The position numbers and the translations under genes were made by a program. Below are positions 45,542 to 54,124 of a DNA stretch of 64,000 nucleotides, one piece after another. The DNA is from CAYQOX01 sp964419335 (GTDB taxonomy: Bacteria; Hinthialibacterota; Hinthialibacteria; Hinthialibacterales; Hinthialibacteraceae): NCBI GenBank assembly GCA_964419335.1, contig CAYQOX010000012.1, positions 31,002 through 95,001 on the forward strand, in the 5' to 3' direction. Every line of letters starts with the position of its first letter. The stretch's first letter is position 1. The notes beneath the pieces were generated by a model. The model had not been told where the DNA came from. It saw only the letters and a program-made list of their open reading frames with translations, and did not search any database.

Positions 45542-46894
45542 TTGAAAAACTTTCTCTTATTCAGTTTATTCTCATGTTATTTTGTCTTCCCTCTTTCGGC
45601 TCAAGATCATTTTGATATCCATAATGCCGAGGGGCTTAGGGTTATTCAGTGCAAAAATGATTTTCTGAATGCTCAAATCTCTTTTGATAAGCAGGTGGAG
45701 TTAAGGATTTTTCGCTCTCGTCAGGACTGCTTTCTTTTTTCAGAAAGTGAAAAAGAAAATGGGGTGAGATTAATTCTCAAAAAGAAAAGCTTAAAAAAGG
45801 ACGATGATGAAAATTATCCATTACCAGAGCGTTATTCCCCACGTAGAAAAAACGAAGAAAACACCGTGATTATTGATGGTGTGGGAAAAAGTCCTTTTCG
45901 TTATCAACAAGTGAACTCTCTAAATGCCGATAAGGCGATTCTGAACCAAACAACAAGTATAACCAATCGTTCCGATGAAAAAATTGTTTTTTATCCCACT
46001 GAAGAATACCCATTTCATAAGGCCGTTGCTGCATCGGAAAGGATATACTTACCCACCGATATTTATTTCTATTCAAAATACGATCCTCAAGACGCTTTTC
46101 AGATCGAAAAGAAATCCGAAGAAAAATCACCGTTTAATGCGATTGAAGAGAAGGAATTGCTTTATGCCCATCCCGATATCATATCCGCTTCCCTATCCTA
46201 TACGAGCCAAGAACCCTGGTTCGTCGTGCAAAATGGGATGAATGGCCGTCTCATGGCCATCGAGTATGATTTTCCAAATGGAAAACCTCAAAAAGATTCT
46301 TATGACGTTCAACTCAAATTTTTGCCCAATGAGTCTAGAAAATCTTTCTTGATAATGAAATATTGCATGGGAAAAGTGGAGTTAGAACCGGGAGAGGTTT
46401 TTACCTATGCCAAGCGTTTGAGCACCAACACTTGCTTAGGGCCGGTTGTCTCTGTGGATGAGTCTGTGGTGTACAACCGTGAATTTGGGGTAATGAAAAG
46501 TGATATGGGTTTTTATTTGTATGGAGTTATGGGTTTTGCTCAAGAAGGCCCTGTGGGTTGTCATTTTTTGGATGAGGACGGTAAGATTGTCAGAAAGAAT
46601 TACAATATTTCTTTGGTTCTGAACCCACTGAATCATCAGAAAAGACCTCCCTACTCTGATATCGACTTCCCTACGATTATTACTCATGAGGTAGGGTTTA
46701 CGTTTGACGAAGAGATGGTAGAAGAATATGGAGAAAATCCTCTCAAGGCAATGTATGAAATCATAAAAAAGGTTCAACTCGTGCTTTTGGATGAGCAACG
46801 GGAAAAAGTGATCCGTGTTTTAGCCGAGACGAAGGGGCCATGGGAGCCGTTTCGTCAATTTGAGCAAGAAGATGTTGGGGAAAAAAATTTATAA
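45542..46894 (+). CDS. Secreted hypothetical protein, TTG start
   Basis: About 450 residues, family not recognised. A signal peptide (KNFLLFSLFSCYFVFPLSAQ) precedes a beta-rich protein with features such as IDGVGKSPFRYQQVN, YTSQEPWFVVQNGMNGRL and LEPGEVFTYAKRLSTNT. The latter resemble galactose-mutarotase-like or DUF beta-sandwich folds, but I cannot place it. The start is TTG 45542: AAAGGAG (45525-45531) is 10 nt upstream and the signal peptide begins there. An upstream in-frame ATG at 45428 would add 38 residues without a signal-like start. The 285 bp before it hold no visible element. Confidence 0.6.
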   Translation: MKNFLLFSLFSCYFVFPLSAQDHFDIHNAEGLRVIQCKNDFLNAQISFDKQVELRIFRSRQDCFLFSESEKENGVRLILKKKSLKKDDDENYPLPERYSPRRKNEENTVIIDGVGKSPFRYQQVNSLNADKAILNQTTSITNRSDEKIVFYPTEEYPFHKAVAASERIYLPTDIYFYSKYDPQDAFQIEKKSEEKSPFNAIEEKELLYAHPDIISASLSYTSQEPWFVVQNGMNGRLMAIEYDFPNGKPQKDSYDVQLKFLPNESRKSFLIMKYCMGKVELEPGEVFTYAKRLSTNTCLGPVVSVDESVVYNREFGVMKSDMGFYLYGVMGFAQEGPVGCHFLDEDGKIVRKNYNISLVLNPLNHQKRPPYSDIDFPTIITHEVGFTFDEEMVEEYGENPLKAMYEIIKKVQLVLLDEQREKVIRVLAETKGPWEPFRQFEQEDVGEKNL

Positions 46895-46928
46895 TTCTTC
46901 ATAAATAAAAATTTTGGGGGTGATTAAT

Positions 46929-47447
46929 ATGGATGTAATGGAAGCCATCAAAGCGAGATACAGTGTACGTGAATATCAAACTAAGGATGTAGAAGAAGAT
47001 AAGTTAATGAGACTCATGGAAGCCGCACGTTTTGCTCCGTCGGCTAAGAATTTCCAGGAATGGCGTTTTGTTATTGTGCAAAACCAACAAACCCGCAATG
47101 CCTTAATGCAAGCGGCCAAAGGCCAGGAGTTTGTAGGCCAAGCGCCTGTGGTGCTTGCATGCTGTGCTGTAACCGACAATCACGTGATGTCCTGCGGCCA
47201 ATTGTGCTATCCCATCGACGTAGCGATTGCCATCGAACATATCGCGCTCCAAGCGGTAACGGAAGGTTTGGGAACTTGCTGGATTGGCGCGTTTTATGAA
47301 GATCAGGTTAAGCAAATTCTGGGAATTCCTGATGAAGTCCGGGTTGTCGAATTATTAACCGTTGGTTATCCCGCGGATGAACCCTTAAGCAAAAATCGTC
47401 TTCCTTTGGAAAAAATTGTCATGGGTGAAAGGTGGGAAAATAAATGA
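46929..47447 (+). CDS. Nitroreductase-family protein
   Basis: 172 residues. Typical short nitroreductase: MEAIKARYSVREYQTKDVEED (FMN-contact Arg-x-Ser-x-Arg), RLMEAARFAPSAKNFQEWRF (NxQxW-like), and GLGTCWIGAFYEDQVKQILGIP. The family are FMN enzymes reducing nitro compounds, quinones or flavins with NAD(P)H; some act on iodotyrosine or in F420 or cobamide chemistry. Cytosolic. GGGGGTG is 6 nt before ATG 46929. The stop overlaps nothing; the next gene's signal peptide starts 54 bp later. Confidence 0.9.
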   Translation: MDVMEAIKARYSVREYQTKDVEEDKLMRLMEAARFAPSAKNFQEWRFVIVQNQQTRNALMQAAKGQEFVGQAPVVLACCAVTDNHVMSCGQLCYPIDVAIAIEHIALQAVTEGLGTCWIGAFYEDQVKQILGIPDEVRVVELLTVGYPADEPLSKNRLPLEKIVMGERWENK

Positions 47448-47500
47448 ATTTTCTCTATAATAGAATGACGTTTCAATTCAAAAATAAAGGAGTCAAGCGA

Positions 47501-48166
47501 ATGAAGAAAGGGTTGTTTTTATGTTTTTTAGCTGGTTTGTTTCTCATGGGAGCCATGACCGTTGGTTATGGTTGGGCGGAGGATATATCCGATATGGAAA
47601 CGCCTGAAGAAATCTTTGAATTTCGGGAGAATTTTTTGGAGAATTTTGAGCGTCATGGTTTAAATACCGCCTATTCGGATGCCAAGTTTTTACGAATTAT
47701 GGTCGAAAGTAGCGGGGCCAAACGTGGCGTAGAAGTCGGCTCTTGCAATGGGTACGGTGCCATGTTCATGGGCATGGGCTTCGAAAAAAATGAAGGAAAA
47801 CTCTATACGATTGAAATTCTTCCCCGTTTTGTCAAAGAATGCCGGGAAAATATTGAAAAGGTGGGATTGGAAGATTCGGTCGAGTGTATCGAAGGGGATG
47901 CCTTGGAAGTGATGCCGGAACTGGAAGGTACCTTTGACTTTCTTTTTATCGATGCGGTTAAATCTGACTATTTCAAGTATTTCAAGATCATGGAACCCAA
48001 ACTGGAAAAAGGTGCGGTGATCGTTGCGGATAACACCATTCAATACGCGGATGCGATGAAGGATTTTCTTGATTACATGCGCGAGAATCCTGATTACGAT
48101 ATGGTGAATATCCAAACCACCCAAGAGAAACGCGATGGGATGGCGGTTATTCATAAGAGAAAATAG
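47501..48166 (+). CDS. Exported SAM-dependent O-methyltransferase-like protein
   Basis: 221 residues. A signal peptide (KKGLFLCFLAGLFLMGAMTVGYGWA) precedes a class I methyltransferase of the COMT/O-methyltransferase_3 type: GVEVGSCNGYGAMFMGMGF (SAM motif I, Glu-x-Gly), YTIEILPRFVKECRENIEKV, EGDALEVMPEL, FDFLFIDAVKSDYF (metal-binding Asp), and IVADNTIQY (Asp-Asn). The motifs look intact. SAM is cytosolic, so an exported methyltransferase is odd; either the signal acts as a membrane anchor or the protein has another role. AAAGGAG sits 8 nt before ATG 47501. Terminator at 48191. Confidence 0.82.
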   Translation: MKKGLFLCFLAGLFLMGAMTVGYGWAEDISDMETPEEIFEFRENFLENFERHGLNTAYSDAKFLRIMVESSGAKRGVEVGSCNGYGAMFMGMGFEKNEGKLYTIEILPRFVKECRENIEKVGLEDSVECIEGDALEVMPELEGTFDFLFIDAVKSDYFKYFKIMEPKLEKGAVIVADNTIQYADAMKDFLDYMRENPDYDMVNIQTTQEKRDGMAVIHKRK

Positions 48167-48190
48167 GGCTACTTCCAATCTTCCTAGAGA

Positions 48191-48224
48191 AAACGTGAGG
48201 TTGTTCATAGCCTCACGTTTTTTT
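48191..48224. terminator. Terminator after the methyltransferase
   Basis: Perfect 10-bp stem AAACGTGAGG (48191-48200) / CCTCACGTTT (48211-48220), 10-nt loop, then T4. Confidence 0.9.
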
Positions 48225-48338
48225 ATGGGTATTGCATTTATTTTTTCTCTCGAGCAGAGTAAGATAAATTTGAGTGTGCCTTGATCTTAAAGCATGCAAT
48301 TCATTACGAAGGAAAAATGCTAGGGAGGGATTCTATCT

Positions 48339-48857
48339 ATGCCTCGGGTGTTAATCCTCTTGTCTCTCATCTTTTTAGTCAATTGTGCCCATCAATCCAC
48401 CTCCCAGCGCGAGCGTAATGAAGCATTCGATTCCGATAAAGTTGAAATCAAGGTCGGCTCAAGCATCCATTCCGATCCGGGAGAATTTGATTCATTTACC
48501 CACTACGGGGGTGAGGTGATCCATGGGACTGTACCCTTTGATTACAATGAGACATCGATTCATGCCGAGGCGAAGCGGATATTGGATGATTTGGTGGTCG
48601 TGATGAAGAATTTTCCCTACTTGCGTTTTCGTCTGCACGGTCACACCGATTCCGTAGGCAGCCAAGCATTCAACCAAAGGCTTTCCGAACAGCGCGCCGA
48701 AGCGGTAAAAGACTATCTCGTGCAACAAGGAATCGATCCCGATCGCTTGGAAACCAAAGGCTTTGGCGAAACCGATCCTCGGCTTCCCAACGACTCTCCC
48801 GAGTTGCGTCAACACAATCGCCGGGTGGAATTCATTTCGATTCAGAATGAGGAATAA
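48339..48857 (+). CDS. OmpA-like lipoprotein
   Basis: 172 residues. Lipobox LVNC after a short signal (PRVLILLSLIFLVNC), then an OmpA/Pal/MotB peptidoglycan-binding domain at about residues 60-165: VPFDYNETSIHAEAKRILDD, RLHGHTDSVGSQAFNQRLSE, RAEAVKDYLVQQGIDPDRLE, GFGETDPR and HNRRVEF. The family binds meso-diaminopimelate peptidoglycan and tethers the outer membrane. GGGAGGG lies about 10 nt upstream. Followed by a DUF6807 gene 40 bp away. Confidence 0.92.
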   Translation: MPRVLILLSLIFLVNCAHQSTSQRERNEAFDSDKVEIKVGSSIHSDPGEFDSFTHYGGEVIHGTVPFDYNETSIHAEAKRILDDLVVVMKNFPYLRFRLHGHTDSVGSQAFNQRLSEQRAEAVKDYLVQQGIDPDRLETKGFGETDPRLPNDSPELRQHNRRVEFISIQNEE

Positions 48858-48897
48858 AAACTTAGGTGGCAGCACCAATTCAAGGAGGCCATGACCC

Positions 48898-49818
48898 ATG
48901 TCCCATCGGCTATTTGTAGGTACCTTCACTTCCCTGCTCCTCGCGATCCTTCTCACTCCCCTGGGATGGGCGGATCAATCTATTCAAATCAAGCAAGACG
49001 ATGAATCCTTATCCATTGCTCAAGCGGATTCTCCAATCCTGATGTATCGCTTTGGCAAGGTTCCCTTTAAACCTTATGTTGAAAAGTTGTATTCTCCTCA
49101 AGGGATCAATGTTGCCCGGGATCAGGTGGAGGATCACCCTCATCATCATGGTTTGATGTTCGCTCTTCGCGTCAACGGAATTTCTTTTTGGGGCGAGACG
49201 GAAGAGGCGGGAAAGCAAATCCACCAAGGTTTTGGCGCGCTTCAATCCAAGCAAGATGAGGAAGGGCTCTTTGCCCAAATTAAGGAACGCCTGCACTGGC
49301 AGAGTCCAGAGAAAGAAACGCTGCTTAAAGAGAGCCGGACCTTGCAGTTGATTCAACCGCAGGGGCAAAAGGTTAATCTCCTTTCTTGGCGTTCCCAACT
49401 CCAATGTCCCCAGGAGCGGGATGAGGTGATTCTTGCCGGCAGTCATTATTATGGTTTGGGCATTCGTTTTATTGAAAAGATGGATGCGATCGGCTCTTTC
49501 CTTAATTCAGAAGGTGCCGAAGGGACAATCTTCCGGGGCGAGGAAAGATTGGTGGAAGCCGATTGGTGCGGCTATCAGGTGAAGGCGCCCTCCCCTATCA
49601 CGGTTGTGTTTTTTGCTTCTCCGAAAAACCCGCATTCAACCACCTGGTTTACTATGGCGAATCCCTTTGCGTATCTCTCCGCCACCTTACGGTATCATGA
49701 AAACGAATACACAATCACACCCAGCCAACCTTTAGATTTACGCTACACGGTGGGCGTGTGGGATGGGTTGCCTGATCGAAAAGCGATAAACCAGTTTTAT
49801 GATGAATGGAAGCACTAA
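48898..49818 (+). CDS. Secreted DUF6807/PmoA-like protein
   Basis: 306 residues with a signal peptide (SHRLFVGTFTSLLLAILLTPLGWA). The conserved PmoA/DUF6807 pattern is visible: YRFGKVPFKPYVEKLYSPQG, then DQVEDHPHHHGLMFALRVNG and ISFWGE, then HYYGLGIRFIEKM, WCGYQV and the tail RYTVGVWDG. The HPHHHG and FWGE motifs resemble a metal- or sugar-binding site. Members are common in polysaccharide-degrading planctomycete-like genomes, with function unproven. AAGGAGG lies 8 nt before the ATG. Confidence 0.8.
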   Translation: MSHRLFVGTFTSLLLAILLTPLGWADQSIQIKQDDESLSIAQADSPILMYRFGKVPFKPYVEKLYSPQGINVARDQVEDHPHHHGLMFALRVNGISFWGETEEAGKQIHQGFGALQSKQDEEGLFAQIKERLHWQSPEKETLLKESRTLQLIQPQGQKVNLLSWRSQLQCPQERDEVILAGSHYYGLGIRFIEKMDAIGSFLNSEGAEGTIFRGEERLVEADWCGYQVKAPSPITVVFFASPKNPHSTTWFTMANPFAYLSATLRYHENEYTITPSQPLDLRYTVGVWDGLPDRKAINQFYDEWKH

Positions 49819-49840
49819 GAAAGAGGCGAGTGAGCCGTAA

Positions 49841-49870
49841 AAAAGGGCAACCGAAGCCGATTGCCCTTTT
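49841..49870. terminator. Bidirectional terminator between converging genes
   Basis: Perfect 10-bp stem AAAAGGGCAA (49841-49850) / TTGCCCTTTT (49861-49870), 10-nt loop. Flanking A and T make it usable in both directions; on the minus strand it closes the left curli operon. Confidence 0.92.
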
Positions 49871-49905
49871 ATGGGTAGGATCAAGGCGAAACGAGACCGT
49901 ACGTC

Positions 49906-50703
49906 TTAGGGGGTTGAAATGAGCGACGGGATACCGGTAAAATCCAGTACACCCCCACCGTCTGGAACATGGGAGGTCTCAAAGTTACGGACCGTTCCAC
50001 CCTCTTGGGTGATCTCAATCCGGTTTTCGAATCCCTGGATCAGGGATTTCTGATAAATGCCGAATTGATTACCGCTCCCAAGTTGGGTGATGTCGGCGAT
50101 ATTGTCTCCGAAACCTTCTTGCGTAAGTCCAACCGAGTTGTGGTCTCCATCCTGGAGCAAGCGAAGCGAGTTGGAGCCCTCAACGGTCGATTGGACTGCG
50201 TTTTTGGTAGGGTTGATGGTGGCATCTTCCGGGTCGCTCCCCACGAAGATGTTGCCATCACCCTGCTGGGAAATCATGGCTGAATTGGATTGTTGCGATT
50301 CTTGAAACAGCCGAATCGTGTTGTTATCCCCTTGTAAGATCTCCGCCAGATTCATTCCCCCGGTAGCCAAAACCGATTGGGTGAAAACGCTGGTGTTGAA
50401 GGACCCCTGTACCACCACCAAATCGTTGACGGTTGGGAACGATACCTGGTTCACCTCAAGCCTGTTTTGGTTTCCCTGGGAAATATTGGCGATGTTTCCG
50501 GTAAAGTCGACCTGCTCGATGATCTCCAACACATCGGCCTCCTTCCCCGAAAAGCGCTCGATCTCACCGGGATTGTTCAGCTGCTCTTGAATTACATCCA
50601 ATTCGCTATCCTGCCCATACCCAAAAGCGACTGACATGAGGAGGCATATGAGTACCCCAATTAGGTGAAACATTATAGAGAGGAGTGTAAGGTTTTTGTT
50701 CAT
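49906..50703 (-). CDS. Curlin-repeat protein (short), last gene of left operon
   Basis: 265 residues with a signal peptide (NKNLTLLSIMFHLIGVLICLLMSVAFGYG). It carries imperfect curlin repeats of the N-x-A-x-I-x-Q-x-G-x-x-N type (e.g. NIANISQGNQNRLEV, NLAEILQGDNNTIRLFQES, NIADITQLGSGNQFGIYQ). The final 25 residues (TSHVPDGGGVLDFTGIPSLI) are not repeat-like. Curlin repeats stack as amyloid beta-arches outside the cell. It could be a CsgB-like nucleator or a capping subunit. ATG 50703 has AAAGGAGG 5 nt upstream. It lies 35 nt after the 509-residue curlin gene in the same operon; a strong terminator follows. Confidence 0.83.
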   Translation of the reverse strand: MNKNLTLLSIMFHLIGVLICLLMSVAFGYGQDSELDVIQEQLNNPGEIERFSGKEADVLEIIEQVDFTGNIANISQGNQNRLEVNQVSFPTVNDLVVVQGSFNTSVFTQSVLATGGMNLAEILQGDNNTIRLFQESQQSNSAMISQQGDGNIFVGSDPEDATINPTKNAVQSTVEGSNSLRLLQDGDHNSVGLTQEGFGDNIADITQLGSGNQFGIYQKSLIQGFENRIEITQEGGTVRNFETSHVPDGGGVLDFTGIPSLISTP

Positions 50704-50737
50704 TATTGCCTCCTTTAGGTATTGAGCGATGGATTTC

Positions 50738-52267
50738 TTAATTTTGGATGATAATAGAGCCATTCACTGTTGCGGTGTTACCACTATTGTTAATTTGACG
50801 AATCAAAGCTGTATCCTCGCCAGATTGCGAGATGTCAGCAATATTACTCCCACCATCTGCTTCTTGATATAAGCCTACTGAATTATTATTCCCAGAAAGG
50901 TTTAGTGTAAGAGTATTATCAGTTCCAGCATTTTGCTTAGCAGGTATATTGGAATTGAGATTCATATTGCTGTTAACAAATCGCAGTTCATCACCACTGG
51001 TCATATTATCAATAGTGAAAGTATTATCACCACCAGCAGATTGTTCGAGCCATGTATCACCACCCGATTGTTTATTGATGGTGATCGTGTTGTCGTTACC
51101 CGCATTTTGAGTAACATCATTGTCTCCACCGCTTTGGTTATAGATATTGACATCATTATCATTACCAGCGATTTGATCAAAGTCATTAGTACCACCGCTC
51201 TGACCATCAATTAAGACATCATTATCATTACCAGCATCTTGGGTGATAGTATTATTTCCACCGCTCTGACTATCAATTAGAACATTATTATTTTCATCAG
51301 CATCTTGGGTGAAGTCATTGCTTCCACCTGATTGCGTATTAACAGTAATAGTATTATTATTACCAGCATCTTGGGTGATAGTATTATTTCCACCGCTCTG
51401 ATCATCAATTAGAACATAGTTATCATTACCGGCAGTCTGATCAAAATAGTTTACACCACCTTTTTGCCCTGCATTGGTGATTTCTAACGTGTTTTCATTA
51501 ACAGCTTTTTGCCAAGCGTTAGTTTCTCCACCCTTCTGATAGTAGACATCGATGGTGTTTTTAAAACTACGAGTTCCGTTGCCACCTTGACCACCCTCTT
51601 GCCGAACATTCAAAATGCTGTCATCTCTTTGTGTTATTTCGGCAACGTTTCCATGGGTGGACATTTGGGAAAGGCCAATAATATTATGGTTTACAGAGCC
51701 CGATCCATCCCCTTGATCAACATCTAATACGTTGTTGCCTTGTGCATTATCATTGTTCGTGTCTTGGATGGCAGCACTATTAGCATTGAATGCACTACCA
51801 ATATTATCGACTCCACCAATTTCTGCATGTTCACCTTGCTCAATAAAAGCCTTGTTGTAGCCATCGGCATCTTGGGAGATGTTTGCAGTACTACTTTTCT
51901 TCTGTTCCAATAGATGAACCAAGTTGGCGATACCATACAATCTAACATTAGGTAAATTGCTCAATATAGCATTGTTACCAGTACGGTCATTAGGTTTGTA
52001 ACTAAAAGTGTTGTTTGCATCCGACTTTTGATCGATTTCGAAATTGGCATCGGTGAATTCTTGCTCGATCAGAGCCCAGTTATCCCCTGCGTTATTAGAT
52101 GCTCGCTGTTCTTGGAATACATCTGCCTTATTGTTGTTATTGTCTTGAACAATAATATGCTCACTATCTCCGTTGTTCTGAATTTGTTCAATAAGTGCTT
52201 CATTATCAGCGATCGCACCGACGGATAACAAGCAGGCCATCATTGTGAGGGTTAGCATTTTCTTCAT
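50738..52267 (-). CDS. Major curlin (CsgA-like) with 22-residue repeats
   Basis: 509 residues. Signal peptide (KKMLTLTMMACLLSVGAIA). The N-terminal part holds loose curlin units (ADVFQEQRASNNAGDNWALI). Then at about residues 250-405 there are at least seven near-identical 22-residue repeats with the pattern NNTITQDAGNDNDVLIDGQS-GG. Asn/Gln ladders and Gly turns are as in CsgA strands. Secreted through CsgG, it would form the fibre body. The DNA of this part repeats every 66 bp exactly. AAGGAG is 7 nt upstream of the ATG. A 150-nt leader with a conserved RNA element separates it from the preceding curlin gene, so its expression is probably set separately. Confidence 0.88.
   Translation of the reverse strand: MKKMLTLTMMACLLSVGAIADNEALIEQIQNNGDSEHIIVQDNNNNKADVFQEQRASNNAGDNWALIEQEFTDANFEIDQKSDANNTFSYKPNDRTGNNAILSNLPNVRLYGIANLVHLLEQKKSSTANISQDADGYNKAFIEQGEHAEIGGVDNIGSAFNANSAAIQDTNNDNAQGNNVLDVDQGDGSGSVNHNIIGLSQMSTHGNVAEITQRDDSILNVRQEGGQGGNGTRSFKNTIDVYYQKGGETNAWQKAVNENTLEITNAGQKGGVNYFDQTAGNDNYVLIDDQSGGNNTITQDAGNNNTITVNTQSGGSNDFTQDADENNNVLIDSQSGGNNTITQDAGNDNDVLIDGQSGGTNDFDQIAGNDNDVNIYNQSGGDNDVTQNAGNDNTITINKQSGGDTWLEQSAGGDNTFTIDNMTSGDELRFVNSNMNLNSNIPAKQNAGTDNTLTLNLSGNNNSVGLYQEADGGSNIADISQSGEDTALIRQINNSGNTATVNGSIIIQN
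51060..51521 (-). repeat. Tandem 66-bp repeats inside the curlin gene
   Basis: The anchor CCACC recurs at 51060, 51126, 51192, 51258, 51324, 51390 and 51456, exactly 66 bp apart. Flanking words such as CATTATCATTACCAGC recur with few changes. Each unit encodes one 22-residue amyloid strand-loop-strand repeat. Such arrays expand and contract by slippage or recombination. Confidence 0.9.
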
Positions 52268-52315
52268 GGTTCTTACTCCTTCATTTTTTTAGTTTTGGTT
52301 TTTGGTTTGAATTTG

Positions 52316-52382
52316 TTGGCTCGTTTCGCGGTTTGATCCTACCCGAGAGCCAATGACATTTATTTTGTTAACCACCTCCTTT
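52316..52382 (-). promoter_or_regulatory. Conserved leader RNA element of the major curlin, copy 1
   Basis: On the minus strand, AAAGGAGGTG (complement of 52373-52382) is a perfect match to the 3' end of 16S rRNA but lies over 100 nt before the real start codon. Nineteen nt after it comes a hairpin: stem TTGGCTC/GAGCCAA (52347-52353 / 52316-52322) around a 24-nt loop containing GGTAGGATC. A second copy with the same order and spacing precedes the right curlin gene (63756-63828). The 24-nt loop regions agree at 15 of 24 positions. See findings. Confidence 0.65.
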
Positions 52383-52416
52383 CCTAAGAGGAATGAGTTT
52401 TCATCTTATAAAGTGT

Positions 52417-54060
52417 TTATCGATGCACCGCCGCCACTTTCGCCGCGCTACCCACTTGCCGTATGATGGCTGTGTTGGCGAACGACTGGCTGACGGTTAA
52501 AAAGTTGAAACCCGCACTGCTGGATTGCAGTACATCCAAATAGTTGTTGGCCTGCAGCTGACGAACCTCGGCTATATTGTCATAGCCGTTCGGGTTGAGC
52601 CCGCCAGCGGATTGATTGATGTACATCTCGTTACCGCCTCCCTGCTGCAGTACATCCAGTTTGTTGCGGCTCTCCTGCTGGGTCGATGCGCTTTGCTGGA
52701 CGAGCATCACATTCCCTGCCCCTCTCTGTTTTACTTTGGCGAGATTTTCCCGCTGTGCTTCTTGCTGGAGACCCGCCTGGTTAGCGTTACCTTTTTGATC
52801 TACTTGCAGCCTATTGTCTCCAGCGCGCGCCATTTGCAGGGCGGGAATCCCTATAACCAACTCACCCGCCGCGTTCACTCCCCGCAGCTGATTCTCATCG
52901 CCGGTTTGGGTTACCTGGGCCTGATTGCTTCTCGGTGCATCTTGTAGGAGAAAAGCCCGGTTGCCATCGCCGATCTGCTGGGCTGAGTCTATCGTATTGG
53001 CTTGGGATTCGCCGTTTCCGTCGAAGTTTCCTTGGACGAGACTCAAGCGGTTGTTGTCCCCCTCTTGGGTCAAATAAGCCTCACTGTCATAGATGGATTT
53101 TTGGTTGAATCCGATCAAGTTATCGCGTCCCATTTGAACCATTTCAGTTAATAGGTTGCCGTGACTGGAGGTCTGTTCCCCGGCGGTCCCCACGACAATC
53201 GAGGCATTGCGTTCATCGGCCAACCAATTGGCATTGTGACTTCCTATTTGAGTGACAAAGTAGTCGGAGCGCCCCTTTTTCGCGTCTTGTACTAAAGGAT
53301 CTTTCAAATTGTCACCATCTTGATGAATCTTTGTAATCGTATCATTCCCATTATTGATATAACGAATTACTTCATTGTCATTTCCCTCTTGAATGATTTC
53401 CGCTTTGCTGTCCCCGCTTTTTGATTGGTACAAGCCGATGACGTTGCTGTCTCCGGTTTGCCATACGACTAGCAGGGTATTTCCTCCATCGGAGATAAGT
53501 GTTGCGGGTGCCTCAGGATTGGCCGTATCACTGGAGGATGCTCCGTATAGCCGATTGTTGGTTCCATCCTGGTGAAGATCGGCCACGTTATACCCATGGG
53601 CTTTTTGAAAAACCTTGGCCACGTTATCGCGGTTGCCTTCTTGAATCACGTTGACAATATTGCTGTAAGTATCGCCTATCGGTTGATACTGCCCGAGATA
53701 GACGCCTTCCACGTAGGCGAACTCATTTTCCAAATCGTGATGGTTGATCGCATTGTTGTTCGTGGTCTCGTTGCTATCCGAAATTTGCTCAATCGTTAAA
53801 CTCTCATTCTTGCCCGATTGCACCACTCGGATGAGATTGTCACCGGCAGAATTCCCTTGAACCGCTGCATTTTGATCGATGGTAGCATCGTGCCCTTCCC
53901 CCTCGCTTTCGAACCCCGCTTCGTTCATGCCCCCAGATTGGGTGACGGTGACAATATCGCCATGCGTTGTCTTCGGAGCATAGACGATGGGCAAAGGCCC
54001 GTAGAGCAAGATCGAGAGAATCAGCCAATTCCGGAGACGTATGATCCAAGTATTCTTCAT
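52417..54060 (-). CDS. Long curlin-repeat protein (left)
   Basis: 547 residues with a signal-like N-terminus (KNTWIIRLRNWLILSILLYGPLPIVYA). Many curlin-type units, e.g. DIVTVTQSGGMNEAGF, NIVNVIQEGNRDNVAKVFQK, NLIGFNQKSIYDSEAYLTQE, RLQVDQKGNANQAGLQQEAQ. The middle (WLADERNASIVVG, LTEMVQMGRDNLIGF, TIDSAQQIGDGNRAFLLQDA) aligns with the 396-residue curlin of the right operon, so the two are paralogs. It is a candidate nucleator or minor fibre subunit. ATG 54060 gives the most convincing signal peptide; ATG 54099 and 54087 are alternatives and no start has a good ribosome site. It starts 64 nt after csgG. Confidence 0.8.
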   Translation of the reverse strand: MKNTWIIRLRNWLILSILLYGPLPIVYAPKTTHGDIVTVTQSGGMNEAGFESEGEGHDATIDQNAAVQGNSAGDNLIRVVQSGKNESLTIEQISDSNETTNNNAINHHDLENEFAYVEGVYLGQYQPIGDTYSNIVNVIQEGNRDNVAKVFQKAHGYNVADLHQDGTNNRLYGASSSDTANPEAPATLISDGGNTLLVVWQTGDSNVIGLYQSKSGDSKAEIIQEGNDNEVIRYINNGNDTITKIHQDGDNLKDPLVQDAKKGRSDYFVTQIGSHNANWLADERNASIVVGTAGEQTSSHGNLLTEMVQMGRDNLIGFNQKSIYDSEAYLTQEGDNNRLSLVQGNFDGNGESQANTIDSAQQIGDGNRAFLLQDAPRSNQAQVTQTGDENQLRGVNAAGELVIGIPALQMARAGDNRLQVDQKGNANQAGLQQEAQRENLAKVKQRGAGNVMLVQQSASTQQESRNKLDVLQQGGGNEMYINQSAGGLNPNGYDNIAEVRQLQANNYLDVLQSSSAGFNFLTVSQSFANTAIIRQVGSAAKVAAVHR

Positions 54061-54124
54061 GGCAGTTATACTTTCATCCTTTAATTTCATGATCATCATG
54101 CACGACAGATCGTTTTCCAGCCCA

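Noticed and set aside
52268..52416. Leader peptide as the conserved unit in the curlin leaders
   Set aside because: A shared RIxxRNEP-like translation exists in one frame of both copies, but the left copy has no start codon in that frame, so RNA-level conservation is the simpler reading.
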